Assembly: GCF_040096285.1 (NCBI RefSeq)
Contig: NZ_JBBMEY010000005.1
Coordinates: forward strand, 1 to 64,000
Length of the DNA stretch: 64,000 bases
Direction: 5' to 3'
From: Ruminococcoides intestinihominis
Lineage (GTDB): Bacteria; Bacillota; Clostridia; Oscillospirales; Acutalibacteraceae
Positions 42,301 to 50,102 of this stretch are shown here, piece after piece; within the stretch, counting starts at the first letter, position 1; each line of letters opens with the position of its first letter. The notes under the pieces are model-generated. The model was not told the DNA's origin. It searched no databases and saw nothing but the letters and a program-made list of their open reading frames with translations. A program made the translations under genes and the position numbers.

Positions 42301-44692
42301 ATTTAAGGGCGGACTTTTTGCAAACTCTGAGGATAAGGAGTTTGTCTATAAAGAGGGTTCACTTGCAGGAGCAGTATTCAAGGTGTATGCAGCGGAAGAT
42401 ATTTTCACAGCAGACAAGCAGAAAGACGCAGATGGCAACCGTACAAAGTATTACAGCAAGGGCGACCTTGTGGCAACTCTTACAACAGGAAAAGATGGAA
42501 AGGCAGTAGCCAAGAATCTTCCTCTTGGAAAGTATAAGGTTGTAGAAGTAACTGCTCCTAACGGATATGTATTAAATCCAAATGAGCAGACAGTCACATT
42601 TGCTTATGTGGATGATAAGACACCTGTTATCAAGGAAAGTCTTACTTTCTCTAATGACAGACAGAAACTTGATATGTCAGTGACTAAGCTTGATTCAGAA
42701 GATAATACACCGATTGCAGGTGCTGTATTTGGACTCTATGCAGATGAGGACATCAAGAATGTGGATGGCAAGGTAATCATCGAAAAGGGTACTTTACTTG
42801 AGAAAGCAACTTCTGATGAAAACGGAAAGATTACTTTTGTTAAGGATTATCCGTTTGCAAAGTATGTTGCAAAAGAGATTGAAAAGCCTGCCGGATATGT
42901 GACAAACGAAGAGGTAGTAACCTTTGATACCAAGTATAAGGGACAGGATGTTAAGACTGCTGTATATAACAGCGAGTATAAAAACACTCCTACAACCTTT
43001 GAGTTTACAAAGACGGATATTACAAGTGGCGCAGAGCTTAGTGGTGCAACACTTACTGTACTTGATAAGGATGGAAATGTGGTAGACACATGGACATCTG
43101 ATGCAAAGGAAGCTCATGTAATCAAGAAGCTTGTAGTTGGCGAGACTTACACACTTCGTGAGGAGTTTGCTCCATACGGATACCTGAAAGCAACCGATAT
43201 TCAGTTTACAGTAGAGGATACAGGCGATGTGCAGCATGTCGAGATGAAGGACGAGGTTCCGACAGGTTCTATCGTAATCAACAAGGATGGTGAGTTTGTA
43301 ACAGATACCACTCTTATGAAGGGACACTGGTATGATTTCATTTTCAATTACTTCAAGGATAGTCTCGCAGGAGTAACCTTTGATGTATATGCAAAAGAGG
43401 ATATTGTGAGTGCAGACGGACTTGGAACTGTATACCACAAAGCTGGTGACAAGGTAGCAACCATTGTTACGAACGATAAGGGCATTGCAAGAATTGATGA
43501 CCTTCCACTTGGCAAGTATTATCTTGTAGAGACAAAGACATTAGATGGATTTGTGCTGGATGATACACCGATTGATGCAGACCTTTCTTATATCGACCAG
43601 AATACAAAGGTTGTATTTGCGGGAATGGATGTAACCAATGAGAGACAGAAGGTGCAGATTACTGTCACAAAGACTGATTCAGAGACGAAGAATGCTCTTG
43701 AAGGTGCAGTATTCGGCTTATTTGCGAAAGAGGATATCGTAAATAAAGATGGAAAAGTCATTGTCAAAGCAGATACACAGATTGAGAGAGGTGTTACTGG
43801 AAAGGATGGCAAAGTAACATTTACCTCTGACCTTCCGCTTGGACAGTATTATGTCAAAGAGATTGAGGCACCAAAGGGCTATGTGAAGTCTGATAAGATT
43901 TTTGATGTGGATGCTTCATATCAGGGAGATAAGGTAAAGGTTATCGAGTTTAAGGCAGCATTTGAAAATGCACCGATCAAGGTAGAAATTTCAAAGACTG
44001 ATATCACAGGCAAGAAAGAATTGCCTGGAGCAAAGCTTTCGGTTATTGATGCTGATGGAAAGCTTGTTGAGAGCTGGACATCAGAGGCTGGAAAGACGCA
44101 TATGATTGAGAGACTTCCTGTTGGAAAGTACACACTTCGTGAAGAATCAGCTCCTTATGGATACAAGGTGGCGAAGGATGTGACCTTTGAGGTAAAGGAG
44201 ACTGCCGAGATTCAGAAGGTATCCATGAAGGATGAGCAGGCAGTAGGTAAGATTGTCATTGAGAAAACTGACAAAGTAACCGGAAAGCCGATTGAGGGTA
44301 TTGTATTTGAAGTAAGGGATAAGGACGGAAAGGTGCTTGATACACTCACTACTGACAAGAATGGTCATGCAGAGAGCAAGGAGCTTCCTATCTGTACTTA
44401 CAACGAGGATGGATCATTCAAAGAAGATATCCATTATACAGTTGTTGAGACTAAAGCAGCTGACGGATATATCCTTGATGAAACAGCTCATGATGTAACT
44501 CTTCGATATGATGACAATGCACCGGATGTTGTTGTAACAACTCTTAAGCTTGTCAATGTACCGACAGAGCCTAAGCTTCCACAGACAGGCGACAATGCAA
44601 ATCCGCTTCTTTATCTTGGAATTGGTGCACTTGCACTTATTACAGGTGTTGGAGTCGGACTTCGTGGAAGAAAGAAAAAGAATAAACAGTAA
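39314..44692 (+). CDS. Giant LPXTG-anchored adhesin with thioester domain and about 13 CnaB repeats
   Basis: A 1792-residue surface protein. Signal peptide (to about AAFAA, residue 34), then a thioester-type (TQXA-like) domain: the Cys in AYCMNFGL and the Gln in YIATQAMVWVI can form the internal thioester that bonds covalently to host surfaces. From about residue 300 on there are roughly 13 CnaB/SpaA-type modules, each beginning with a Lys strand (such as VTKTDSETKNALEGAVFGLF) and ending KEIEAPKGYV, whose Glu supports isopeptide bonds. C terminus LPQTG, hydrophobic helix, RKKKNKQ for sortase anchoring. No sortase gene is in the window. ATG 39314 has AGGAGG. Confidence 0.92.
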   Translation: MKQKLKRFMAGFMAMLTLVGTLFTNGTTAFAASPQANIAFWNASVKNSGEVSELKPGFNHGKILYSILDGNSAYCMNFGLRADGGQLMNSYDDASTSMSAQQRKLLSYCLYYGFNSTQKAAPSNSQCDEYIATQAMVWVIVADIFGTGSGDLAARKLCNTAPSPDSSYSYYERLRDNISSSYNATLPSFASRRTSEAPTYELKWNEGSQRFEATLSDSNGVLSDFDFGISGYSVDKNGNSITISSTSVNTTATTGTFTSNAGKVETTSSCVFWLTGKSGYQEFISERPTADPVKAYIKVKTENIGYGELTKTDESSGVKLSGAVYGIYSDSGCTNRVQTMTTDGNGYAKSAALVAGTYYVKEITAPKGYVLSDKVHTLTVRAGQTTGISATDKEQLGAITIYKEGEVLSAWNGSNFIYEKKKLPGATFKVTAGADIYKADRTKVYNAGDVVAESLTTGTDGQVVLSDLHLGTYVVTEIKSIDGYTINTTPQTVKIEYKDQTVTVQYESTTVENTRQKADVSVVKKDSDTENPLDGGKYTLYAGNDIKNYAGQVIVTKGTALETVTTGEDGSASYSVDLPISNGYYISETQAPYAYIRNQSDVYSFNFNVLPETQAKATFSHTFKNDRTTAKIHIYKVDKESGKAVPQGDASLEGAVYGLYARNDIVHPDGATGVVFKAGDLVATLTTDKNGEAEVNNLYLGNYYVKEITPSEGYLLDEEEHDVVCDYEGDLVAEVSRSTTSAEQVIKQPFQLIKVSDNGDDTEAGLLAGAEFTAYLKSSLPVKEDGSYDFDKATPVIIGENGATTITSDDKGHAVSIAIPYGTYVVIESKTPHNMETIKPFEVKIKENHPTEPQTWRVFLDREFTAKLRVIKKDSDTKQTVLVPNAEFKIFNLDKNEYVTQYTTYPSKVKHTSFFTDEDGDLILPEALKIGNYRIEEIKAPFGYVVNDNYINISVDTDTAFETDGDTNDAIITVEYSDAPAVGELTVEKKGEVLDGFKGGLFANSEDKEFVYKEGSLAGAVFKVYAAEDIFTADKQKDADGNRTKYYSKGDLVATLTTGKDGKAVAKNLPLGKYKVVEVTAPNGYVLNPNEQTVTFAYVDDKTPVIKESLTFSNDRQKLDMSVTKLDSEDNTPIAGAVFGLYADEDIKNVDGKVIIEKGTLLEKATSDENGKITFVKDYPFAKYVAKEIEKPAGYVTNEEVVTFDTKYKGQDVKTAVYNSEYKNTPTTFEFTKTDITSGAELSGATLTVLDKDGNVVDTWTSDAKEAHVIKKLVVGETYTLREEFAPYGYLKATDIQFTVEDTGDVQHVEMKDEVPTGSIVINKDGEFVTDTTLMKGHWYDFIFNYFKDSLAGVTFDVYAKEDIVSADGLGTVYHKAGDKVATIVTNDKGIARIDDLPLGKYYLVETKTLDGFVLDDTPIDADLSYIDQNTKVVFAGMDVTNERQKVQITVTKTDSETKNALEGAVFGLFAKEDIVNKDGKVIVKADTQIERGVTGKDGKVTFTSDLPLGQYYVKEIEAPKGYVKSDKIFDVDASYQGDKVKVIEFKAAFENAPIKVEISKTDITGKKELPGAKLSVIDADGKLVESWTSEAGKTHMIERLPVGKYTLREESAPYGYKVAKDVTFEVKETAEIQKVSMKDEQAVGKIVIEKTDKVTGKPIEGIVFEVRDKDGKVLDTLTTDKNGHAESKELPICTYNEDGSFKEDIHYTVVETKAADGYILDETAHDVTLRYDDNAPDVVVTTLKLVNVPTEPKLPQTGDNANPLLYLGIGALALITGVGVGLRGRKKKNKQ

Positions 44693-44703
44693 CAATTAAC
44701 CTT

Positions 44704-44744
44704 GCGGGGAATGTAAGCCAGTGACTTATGTTCCCTGCTTTTTT
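44704..44744 (+). terminator. Terminator hairpin with TGTAAGCCA cap (copy 2)
   Basis: GCGGGGAATGTAAG, CCAGTGA loop, CTTATGTTCCCTGC, then T6. The lower stem differs from copy 1 (39247), but the apical ATGTAAGCCAnnnACTTATGT is the same. Confidence 0.82.
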
Positions 44745-44765
44745 AGATTAAGGAGGAATCGTAAT

Positions 44766-45761
44766 ATGATGAATTACGAGATTTTTAAGGAAGTAGTAAA
44801 AGAAAAGTTTATGGATTATATGCCTGAGAAGTTCAAAGGAATGGAGCTTGTGGCAGAGCCAGTGGAAAAGGTGAATGTGACTCTTGATGGCATCATCTTA
44901 AGAGAAGAAGGCAGGAACATTTCGCCTACGATTTATATCAATGACATGTATAAGAAGTATCAGGACTGTGGTGATCTTGAGGAAACACTTATGGCTGCAT
45001 GTGACTTTATGGAAAGGGCATATGAGCAGGCTCCGGTTGTTGATGTGGACAGCATTATGAGAGATGCTAACGAGAAGATTGTATTCCAGCTCATCAATAC
45101 AGAGCAGAATAAGACCTTTTTGGAACAGGTACCTCACAGGGAGTTCCAGGATCTTTCTATTGTGTACAAGGTAATTATCAGTGCCGATAAGGATGCGGTG
45201 CAGAGTTCAAAAATTACAAATGAATTTGCAAAAAGACTTGGGATGAGCGAGGAACAGCTCTTTAAGTGTGCTGCTGAAAACACAAGAAGGCTCTTTCCAC
45301 CTGTAGTACGAAGCATGAATGACATTATGAAAGAAATGTTCGCAAGGGATGGGATGCCACAGGAGATTGCAGATATGATGATAGCCGAGATTCCACCGGA
45401 ACAGACAATGTGGGTGATTTCCAATGAAAAGGGTATCAATGGCGCAGCATCCATGCTTTATGAGAATGAGCTTCATGAGCTGGCAGAGAGTTTAGAGAGT
45501 GACCTTTATATTCTCCCTTCGAGCGTGCATGAGGTTATTGCTGTATCTTCAGATATGGGAAGCCCTGAGATGCTTGCACAGATGGTAGTTGAGGTAAATA
45601 TGCAGGAGGTGTCTTTGGACGAGAGACTTTCCAATCAGGTATATCACTATGATAAGGATTTAAGAAAACTTACCCTTGCAACTGATACACCGAACAAGAG
45701 ACTTGATGGTATCGTTGCAGAACCTCCCCTTGTATATGATGCGAAGGAAAAGTCCAGATAG
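44766..45761 (+). CDS. DUF5688 family protein
   Basis: A 331-residue protein of the DUF5688 type common on Clostridia conjugative elements: MNYEIFKEVVKEKFMDYMPE, VNVTLDGIILREEGRNISPTIYINDMY, and EKGINGAASMLYENELHELAE with YILPSSVHEVIAVSSD near 265. No signal peptide or membrane segment, no catalytic motif. Function unknown. ATG 44766 has AAGGAGG; a second ATG follows at once. First gene of a run through the JAB and toprim proteins. Confidence 0.75.
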   Translation: MMNYEIFKEVVKEKFMDYMPEKFKGMELVAEPVEKVNVTLDGIILREEGRNISPTIYINDMYKKYQDCGDLEETLMAACDFMERAYEQAPVVDVDSIMRDANEKIVFQLINTEQNKTFLEQVPHREFQDLSIVYKVIISADKDAVQSSKITNEFAKRLGMSEEQLFKCAAENTRRLFPPVVRSMNDIMKEMFARDGMPQEIADMMIAEIPPEQTMWVISNEKGINGAASMLYENELHELAESLESDLYILPSSVHEVIAVSSDMGSPEMLAQMVVEVNMQEVSLDERLSNQVYHYDKDLRKLTLATDTPNKRLDGIVAEPPLVYDAKEKSR

Positions 45762-45770
45762 GAGGCAGTT

Positions 45771-45887
45771 ATGGAGCAGGAACTTACAATGGAAGAACTC
45801 ATTGCTCTCATAAACAGCCAGAAAGGTGACTTTGTTATCCGTGTCGAGTTTGGAGAGGAGGCGGTGTCTGATGCCAAAGAAGAATGA
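45771..45887 (+). CDS. 38-residue acidic small protein
   Basis: ORF of 38 codons starting MEQELTMEELIALINSQKGD and ending VSDAKEE, preceded by GGAGGCAGTT. It overlaps the start of the JAB-domain gene by 17 bases, so translation may be coupled. The spacing, ribosome site and fit between two genes support reality. Function unknown. Confidence 0.6.
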   Translation: MEQELTMEELIALINSQKGDFVIRVEFGEEAVSDAKEE

Positions 45888-46410
45888 CTTCAAGCTTGAT
45901 GTGGTTTCGGTAAGACTTGTAAAGGATGCTCCGATTTATTCGGAGCACACCTTTAACAATCCGGCGGATATAGCTGCTGTCATGGGAGACTGTATGTGCC
46001 AGTTTGACAGGGAAGTAGTGTGTGTGGTCAATCTAAGGTCAGATTTAAAACCTATCAATGTGCATTTTGCAAGTGTTGGCTCTTTAAATGAGGCAATGGC
46101 ACATCCGAGAGAACTGTTTAAATCAAGTATCTTAAGCAATGCTGCAAGCATGATGTTAATCCATTGTCATCCATCCGGGAACGTATTCCCAAGCAAGGCA
46201 GACACGATGATGACGGATCGCATGAACAAGCTGTGTGAGCTGATGGGAATACCTCTCATTGACCATATCATAGTCGGTGGAGACAATCGTGAATTTTTCA
46301 GTTTCAGGGAAAAAGGCATGATTGATAATCCTAAGATTACCCTGAGCACAGATTACCGGACACTTGATATCAAGTCACCGCTTGTAGCAGAGCAGGGAAA
46401 GGCAAGGTGA
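45871..46410 (+). CDS. RadC-like JAB domain protein
   Basis: A 179-residue protein with the JAMM metal-binding motif HCHPSGNVFPSKAD around residues 92-105, as in RadC/JAB-domain proteins. The Glu usually found upstream is not obvious. The domain binds zinc and some relatives are isopeptidases; RadC-like proteins on mobile elements have no settled function. ATG 45871 (MPKKNDF) has GGAGGCGG upstream. Gene order with the toprim gene is typical of these elements. Confidence 0.82.
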   Translation: MPKKNDFKLDVVSVRLVKDAPIYSEHTFNNPADIAAVMGDCMCQFDREVVCVVNLRSDLKPINVHFASVGSLNEAMAHPRELFKSSILSNAASMMLIHCHPSGNVFPSKADTMMTDRMNKLCELMGIPLIDHIIVGGDNREFFSFREKGMIDNPKITLSTDYRTLDIKSPLVAEQGKAR

Positions 46411-46414
46411 AAGC

Positions 46415-47392
46415 ATGGATGGAAGATTTACGGATGAAGAGCTTGCCATAGCAAAGAGTGTTGACCTGTGTGCAGTTGCTGAAAGCCTTGGGTATACCGT
46501 AAAGAGGATTGGCAAATACCACACTTTAAAGGAGATGGATTCCATCCGTATCTATAACAGAAGCCATTGGTACAGATGGTCAAGGCAGTTTGACAAAGGC
46601 AACAATGGCGGCTCACAGATAGATTTCTTACGGGTATTTTGTGGAATGAGTGTAAAAGAGGCTGTGTTCTGGCTTTTAGATTTCGCAGGATACAAAAGAA
46701 TTGAGAAGCCTGTAAAGCAGCCTCTTGTTCATCAGGTATCGCAGAAGCAGGCAGAGGAGAGAAAGCCATTTGTCCTACCGGAACCGGCAGGAGATAATTC
46801 CTATATTATTTCCTATCTGAATCAGGAGAGAGGAATCAGCAGAGCAGTCATAGATCTGTTTTTAAAAGAAGGACTGATTTATGAGAGCAGGCATTACCAC
46901 AATGTTGTTTTCAAAGGAAATGATAAAAATGGAGTGACAAGATTTGCAAGTATGCGGGGAGTGTTTGATAAGCAGGGCAAGCCATTCAAGTGTGATGTCA
47001 CAGGAAATGATAAGAACTATGGATTTAATGTGGTAAATGTTAACAGTACAGAGCTTGTAGTATTTGAGGCTGCAATCGACCTTATGAGTTATGTCGATAT
47101 CTTCGCGGATTATGAATCAAATAAGCTGGCACTTGGGATGCTTGCAGATGCACCACTTGAGACTTTTCTTCGGGAACATCCGCAGATTACTTCCATCCGG
47201 TTCTGCCTTGATGGAGATGAGCCGGGGAGAAAAGCAGCAGCTGAACTTATGAGAAAGTATTATGAGCTTGGATATGAGGTAGAAGACTGTCCGCCACCTG
47301 CCGGATATAAGGATTACAACGAGTGGCTTGTAGCGGCAAAGCTTAATCTGAACAGGATGAATAAGCGAGCAGATGAACCAGTCAGGGCATGA
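46415..47392 (+). CDS. DUF3991/toprim domain protein (primase-like)
   Basis: A 325-residue protein. The N-terminal part (VAESLGYTVKRIGKYHTLKEMDSIRIYN, then QIDFLRVFCGMSVKEAVFWLL) resembles the CHC2-like zinc-finger and DUF3991 regions of element primases, though the Cys/His cluster is not preserved. The toprim core has ELVVFEAAIDLMS (acidic Glu) and IRFCLDGDEPGRKAA (DxD). Likely a role in copying transferred single-stranded DNA, inferred from family. It starts 4 bases after the JAB gene; the hairpin array starts 18 bases after its stop. Confidence 0.82.
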   Translation: MDGRFTDEELAIAKSVDLCAVAESLGYTVKRIGKYHTLKEMDSIRIYNRSHWYRWSRQFDKGNNGGSQIDFLRVFCGMSVKEAVFWLLDFAGYKRIEKPVKQPLVHQVSQKQAEERKPFVLPEPAGDNSYIISYLNQERGISRAVIDLFLKEGLIYESRHYHNVVFKGNDKNGVTRFASMRGVFDKQGKPFKCDVTGNDKNYGFNVVNVNSTELVVFEAAIDLMSYVDIFADYESNKLALGMLADAPLETFLREHPQITSIRFCLDGDEPGRKAAAELMRKYYELGYEVEDCPPPAGYKDYNEWLVAAKLNLNRMNKRADEPVRA

Positions 47393-47410
47393 GAAAACGG
47401 ATTTTGATGT

Positions 47411-47625
47411 GTGGGGGCAGAAAGCGCCCCCAAAACAGCAAAGTGGGGGCAGAAAGCGCCCCCAAAATGTCAAAGTGGGGGCAGAAAGTGCCCCCACAAT
47501 TTGGACACGACAAAATCCGGACTGAAGTAAAAATAAAAGTGGGGGCGGAAAGCGCCCCCAAAATAACAAAGTGGGGGCAGAAAGCGCCCCCAAAATAGCA
47601 AAGTGGGGGCAAAAAGCGCCCCCAC
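47411..47625. repeat. 32-bp-periodic array of G5/C5 hairpins
   Basis: Six copies of GTGGGGGCAGAAAGCGCCCC plus CA start at 47411, 47443, 47475, 47539, 47571 and 47603: strict 32-bp steps with the fourth slot (47507) degenerate but phase kept. Each copy is a 7- to 8-bp perfect inverted repeat TGGGGGC/GCCCCCA with a 7-base loop; spacers are near-identical AAAnnnCAAA. It lies between the toprim gene and the relaxase region. A direct-repeat array with internal dyads suggests iterons, a centromere-like site or an origin. It is not protein-coding: open frames on both strands only reflect missing stops. Confidence 0.85.
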
Positions 47626-47642
47626 TTTCATAAACAGAGGGT

Positions 47643-47664
47643 TTTAGGGAGATTTTCTCCCTAA
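47643..47664. repeat. Short inverted repeat after the array
   Basis: TTAGGGAG, ATTTT, CTCCCTAA: perfect 8-bp stem just after the hairpin array. With no following T-run, it may be part of the origin region rather than a terminator. Confidence 0.5.
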
Positions 47665-47706
47665 CTAGATGGCATTAGGACAGAGATGTCTCTAATGCGT
47701 ATCTAG
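47665..47706. other. 17-bp GNRA-capped hairpin, candidate oriT
   Basis: CTAGAT, GCATTAG, GACA, GAGA loop, TGTC, CTAATGC, ATCTAG with single small bulges: 17 bp in all. It lies upstream of the mobC-relaxase genes (one gene between), as transfer origins often do. The rest of 47707-47785 has no further dyad; a nick site cannot be located by eye. An RNA leader for the next gene is an alternative. Confidence 0.45.
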
Positions 47707-47785
47707 CCGTAAACCTAAGAGATTCAGACAGGCGTGTGGGTGGAAGAGATATACAAAACACGGATAAGGGAGGTGCAGGAAAGCA

Positions 47786-48307
47786 ATGGATAAAGAACTT
47801 ACAATAATCACAGAACCAGAGGAACTTATTGCCTGGGCAGACACATTTGATATCTTACTAAACCCTTCGATAGAAGATGCTGCAATTCTGCTTAACTATA
47901 TGGAAGGACATGATTATGCCATTGGCATAGATTCAGATGGGAAGATGTACAGGCAGGATATTGCTGAAGAGAATGGCGAGATAGAACCATATTTGATTGA
48001 TGATGTTATAGATATTGTCTGTGAATGGAACTATGAACTGATACTTGATGCGGAAGCACACAGGAGTGATCCAAAGGATTTTAACGACTATAACGAGTAT
48101 CAGAGCAAGTATGAAAGTCTGAAAGCAGATGAAAAGAGACTGGACAGATTGTTTGATAAAACCAGTTATGGTAAGGAACTTATAGAAGTTGCTACAGAGC
48201 TTGCAGACAGGGTTATTGCCCAGCTGGGTAATAAAGAACTGGAAAAAGCTGCTGTAACAGTAGCAGAAGGAGTAAGAGAATACAGTACGGGTAAGAGAGG
48301 AAGGTGA
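47786..48307 (+). CDS. Acidic hypothetical protein upstream of mobC
   Basis: A 173-residue acidic protein without membrane segments. LTIITEPEELIAWADTFDIL at the start and YESLKADEKRLDRLFDKTSYGKEL later are helix-forming; no family recognised. It has GGGAGGTG upstream and ends just before mobC, so it belongs to the mobilisation operon. Possibly a relaxosome accessory, from position only. Confidence 0.7.
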   Translation: MDKELTIITEPEELIAWADTFDILLNPSIEDAAILLNYMEGHDYAIGIDSDGKMYRQDIAEENGEIEPYLIDDVIDIVCEWNYELILDAEAHRSDPKDFNDYNEYQSKYESLKADEKRLDRLFDKTSYGKELIEVATELADRVIAQLGNKELEKAAVTVAEGVREYSTGKRGR

Positions 48308-48311
48308 TTCT

Positions 48312-48641
48312 ATGGCTGATAAAGTTCATTGTATAAGGAAAACACTAAGACTTATGCCACAGGAAGCGAAGGTACTTTCTGATAAGGCAAAGGCAAATGG
48401 AATGAATGAAGCCGAATATATCAGGCTTCTAATCAGTCAGAAACCAAATGATTATCCGGAAGTAAGGAAACTTCTTAAAGAGCTTATCAATGAGATAAAC
48501 CGAATCGGCATTAACATCAATCAGATTGTATTTAACAGCAATGCACAGCTGTATTCCAAGAAAGATAAGGAACAGCTTGTGTCATATATGAAAAAGCTGA
48601 ATCAGTCTGTCAGCGAGGCGGTGGTAAAGATTGGCAATTAG
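48312..48641 (+). CDS. MobC-like relaxosome protein
   Basis: A 109-residue protein: ribbon-helix-helix-like N terminus (KTLRLMPQEAKVLSDKAKANGMNEAEYIRLLIS) and the conserved ELINEINRIGININQIVFNSN segment of the MobC family. MobC binds oriT and helps the relaxase open DNA. Its stop overlaps the relaxase start region, a typical coupled pair. Confidence 0.88.
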   Translation: MADKVHCIRKTLRLMPQEAKVLSDKAKANGMNEAEYIRLLISQKPNDYPEVRKLLKELINEINRIGININQIVFNSNAQLYSKKDKEQLVSYMKKLNQSVSEAVVKIGN

Positions 48642-50073
48642 TAAGATACTTCACATGAAGGACAGCGGGAATTCTTTTCATGCAAGGCATTTAAAGCGGG
48701 CACTGGATTATGTAATGAATCCTGAGAAAACGCAGGGAGGAAGACTTGTGGGAGCCATAAACTGCCAGGCAGATATGGCTTTTGAACAGATGATGGATAC
48801 AAAGAAACAGTTTGGAAAAACAGACAAGCGACAGGGGTATCACATCATTCTTTCCTTCAAAGAGGATGAGGTGGAACCGGACAGGGCTTTTGAGATAACA
48901 CAGAAGTTTGTAGCAGAATATCTTGGTGATGCCTATGAAGCGGTATTTGTGGTTCATGATAATACAGACCATGTTCATTCACACATTGTATTTAACAGTG
49001 TAAGCTTTGTGGATGGGAAAAAGTATCGCTACGAGAAAGGTGACTGGGCAAAGTATATCCAGCCGATTACCAATAAGCTGTGTCAGGAGTATGGTCTTTC
49101 CATTATAGATGTGGAGGATGGCAGCAAAGAGAAACAGCATGAGAATTATAAGGATTGGAGCGAATATCGTGAAGGCAGCTTTGTGTGGGCAGATATGATA
49201 AAAAGAGATCTTGATGCCTGCATTTTACAGGCAAATGATTTTAGTGGATTTCTGGAGCTGCTGTCGGAAAAAGGATATGAGGTCAAGCAGGGAAAGTATC
49301 TGGCAGTCAGACCACAGGGGATGACAAGATTCAGAAGATGTAAGATTCTTGGCGAGAATTATTCACAGGAAGCTATTGTGGAGCGTATTGCTAAGGAAGA
49401 TTTATCCTTTTACCAGTCACAGAATGAGGAAAGGCAGGCAGCGATAGTAAAGTGCTATGTCAAAAGATACCGCAGGGCGAAGATGTCAGGCTTGCAGAAA
49501 AGATATTATGCAAAGCTTTACCGGATTGGAAAGCTGAAAAAGAAGCCATATAGTCAGGTATGGAAGTATAAGGATGATATCCGAAAGATGCATAAGCTGC
49601 AGGAGCAGTATCTATTTCTGGTAAGGCATAAGATTGAGAGTGCGGAAGAACTTGTATCGGTACTTGATAATCTGACGGATAAGAAAAAAGAAGCATCAAA
49701 GGAAAAGAGTAAGACCTATAAGGCTAAGGAAAGATTCAAAGATATTTTTGACAAGGCTGAACAGATCCGGGGGCTTGATGATGCGGAATCGTGTTATCAG
49801 AGTGGGGATACCTTCTTTGAAGATGAGCACAATGCATGGGAAAGGCTTAACACTGAGCTTCTGGCACAGGGATACAGTGTGGAAGAGGTCGAGAGTCTTA
49901 GAAAAAAATATGAGAGCAAGTATGCACAGGACTGTAAGGCAGAACGGGCGGTATCAAAGGAACTTAATCTTGGAAGATCAATATGGAAGGAACTTACGGT
50001 ATCAGCTTCGGCAGAAGAGAAGCAGTATGACAAAGAAACAATAAGAGACAGAAAAGAACAGCCGGTACGTTAG
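48631..50073 (+). CDS. MobP-type relaxase
   Basis: A 480-residue relaxase/mobilisation nuclease. The metal-binding triad is HVHSHIVFNSV around residue 110, with the upstream GYHIILSFKEDEV segment of the same fold. The catalytic Tyr is probably in the N-terminal ARHLKRALDYVMN. It nicks oriT and is carried into the recipient. The C-terminal 250 residues are basic and coiled-coil-like. The TTG start at 48631 overlaps mobC by 11 bases and gives the family-typical MAISKILHMKD start. A terminator overlaps its stop codon. Confidence 0.9.
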   Translation: MAISKILHMKDSGNSFHARHLKRALDYVMNPEKTQGGRLVGAINCQADMAFEQMMDTKKQFGKTDKRQGYHIILSFKEDEVEPDRAFEITQKFVAEYLGDAYEAVFVVHDNTDHVHSHIVFNSVSFVDGKKYRYEKGDWAKYIQPITNKLCQEYGLSIIDVEDGSKEKQHENYKDWSEYREGSFVWADMIKRDLDACILQANDFSGFLELLSEKGYEVKQGKYLAVRPQGMTRFRRCKILGENYSQEAIVERIAKEDLSFYQSQNEERQAAIVKCYVKRYRRAKMSGLQKRYYAKLYRIGKLKKKPYSQVWKYKDDIRKMHKLQEQYLFLVRHKIESAEELVSVLDNLTDKKKEASKEKSKTYKAKERFKDIFDKAEQIRGLDDAESCYQSGDTFFEDEHNAWERLNTELLAQGYSVEEVESLRKKYESKYAQDCKAERAVSKELNLGRSIWKELTVSASAEEKQYDKETIRDRKEQPVR

Positions 50074-50085
50074 GCTGTTTTTTTA
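50057..50085 (+). terminator. Terminator overlapping relaxase stop
   Basis: AACAGCC, loop, GGCTGTT followed by T5, with the relaxase TAG inside the loop. It separates relaxase from the next transcription segment. Confidence 0.8.
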
Positions 50086-50102
50086 GTGGTTAGGAGGCAT
50101 AT

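Noticed and set aside
42794..43438. 214-codon antisense ORF inside the adhesin gene
   Set aside because: Long only because the repetitive sense gene lacks stops in that frame; no ribosome site and low-complexity Cys/Leu-rich translation.
47117..47612. ORFs on both strands across the hairpin array
   Set aside because: The 32-bp unit simply lacks stop codons; the translations are repeats of GGAFCP or GAESAP type with no start context.
47411..47625. CRISPR array
   Set aside because: Spacing is regular, but the spacers are nearly identical 9- to 10-base A-rich links, not unique sequences, and no cas genes are present.
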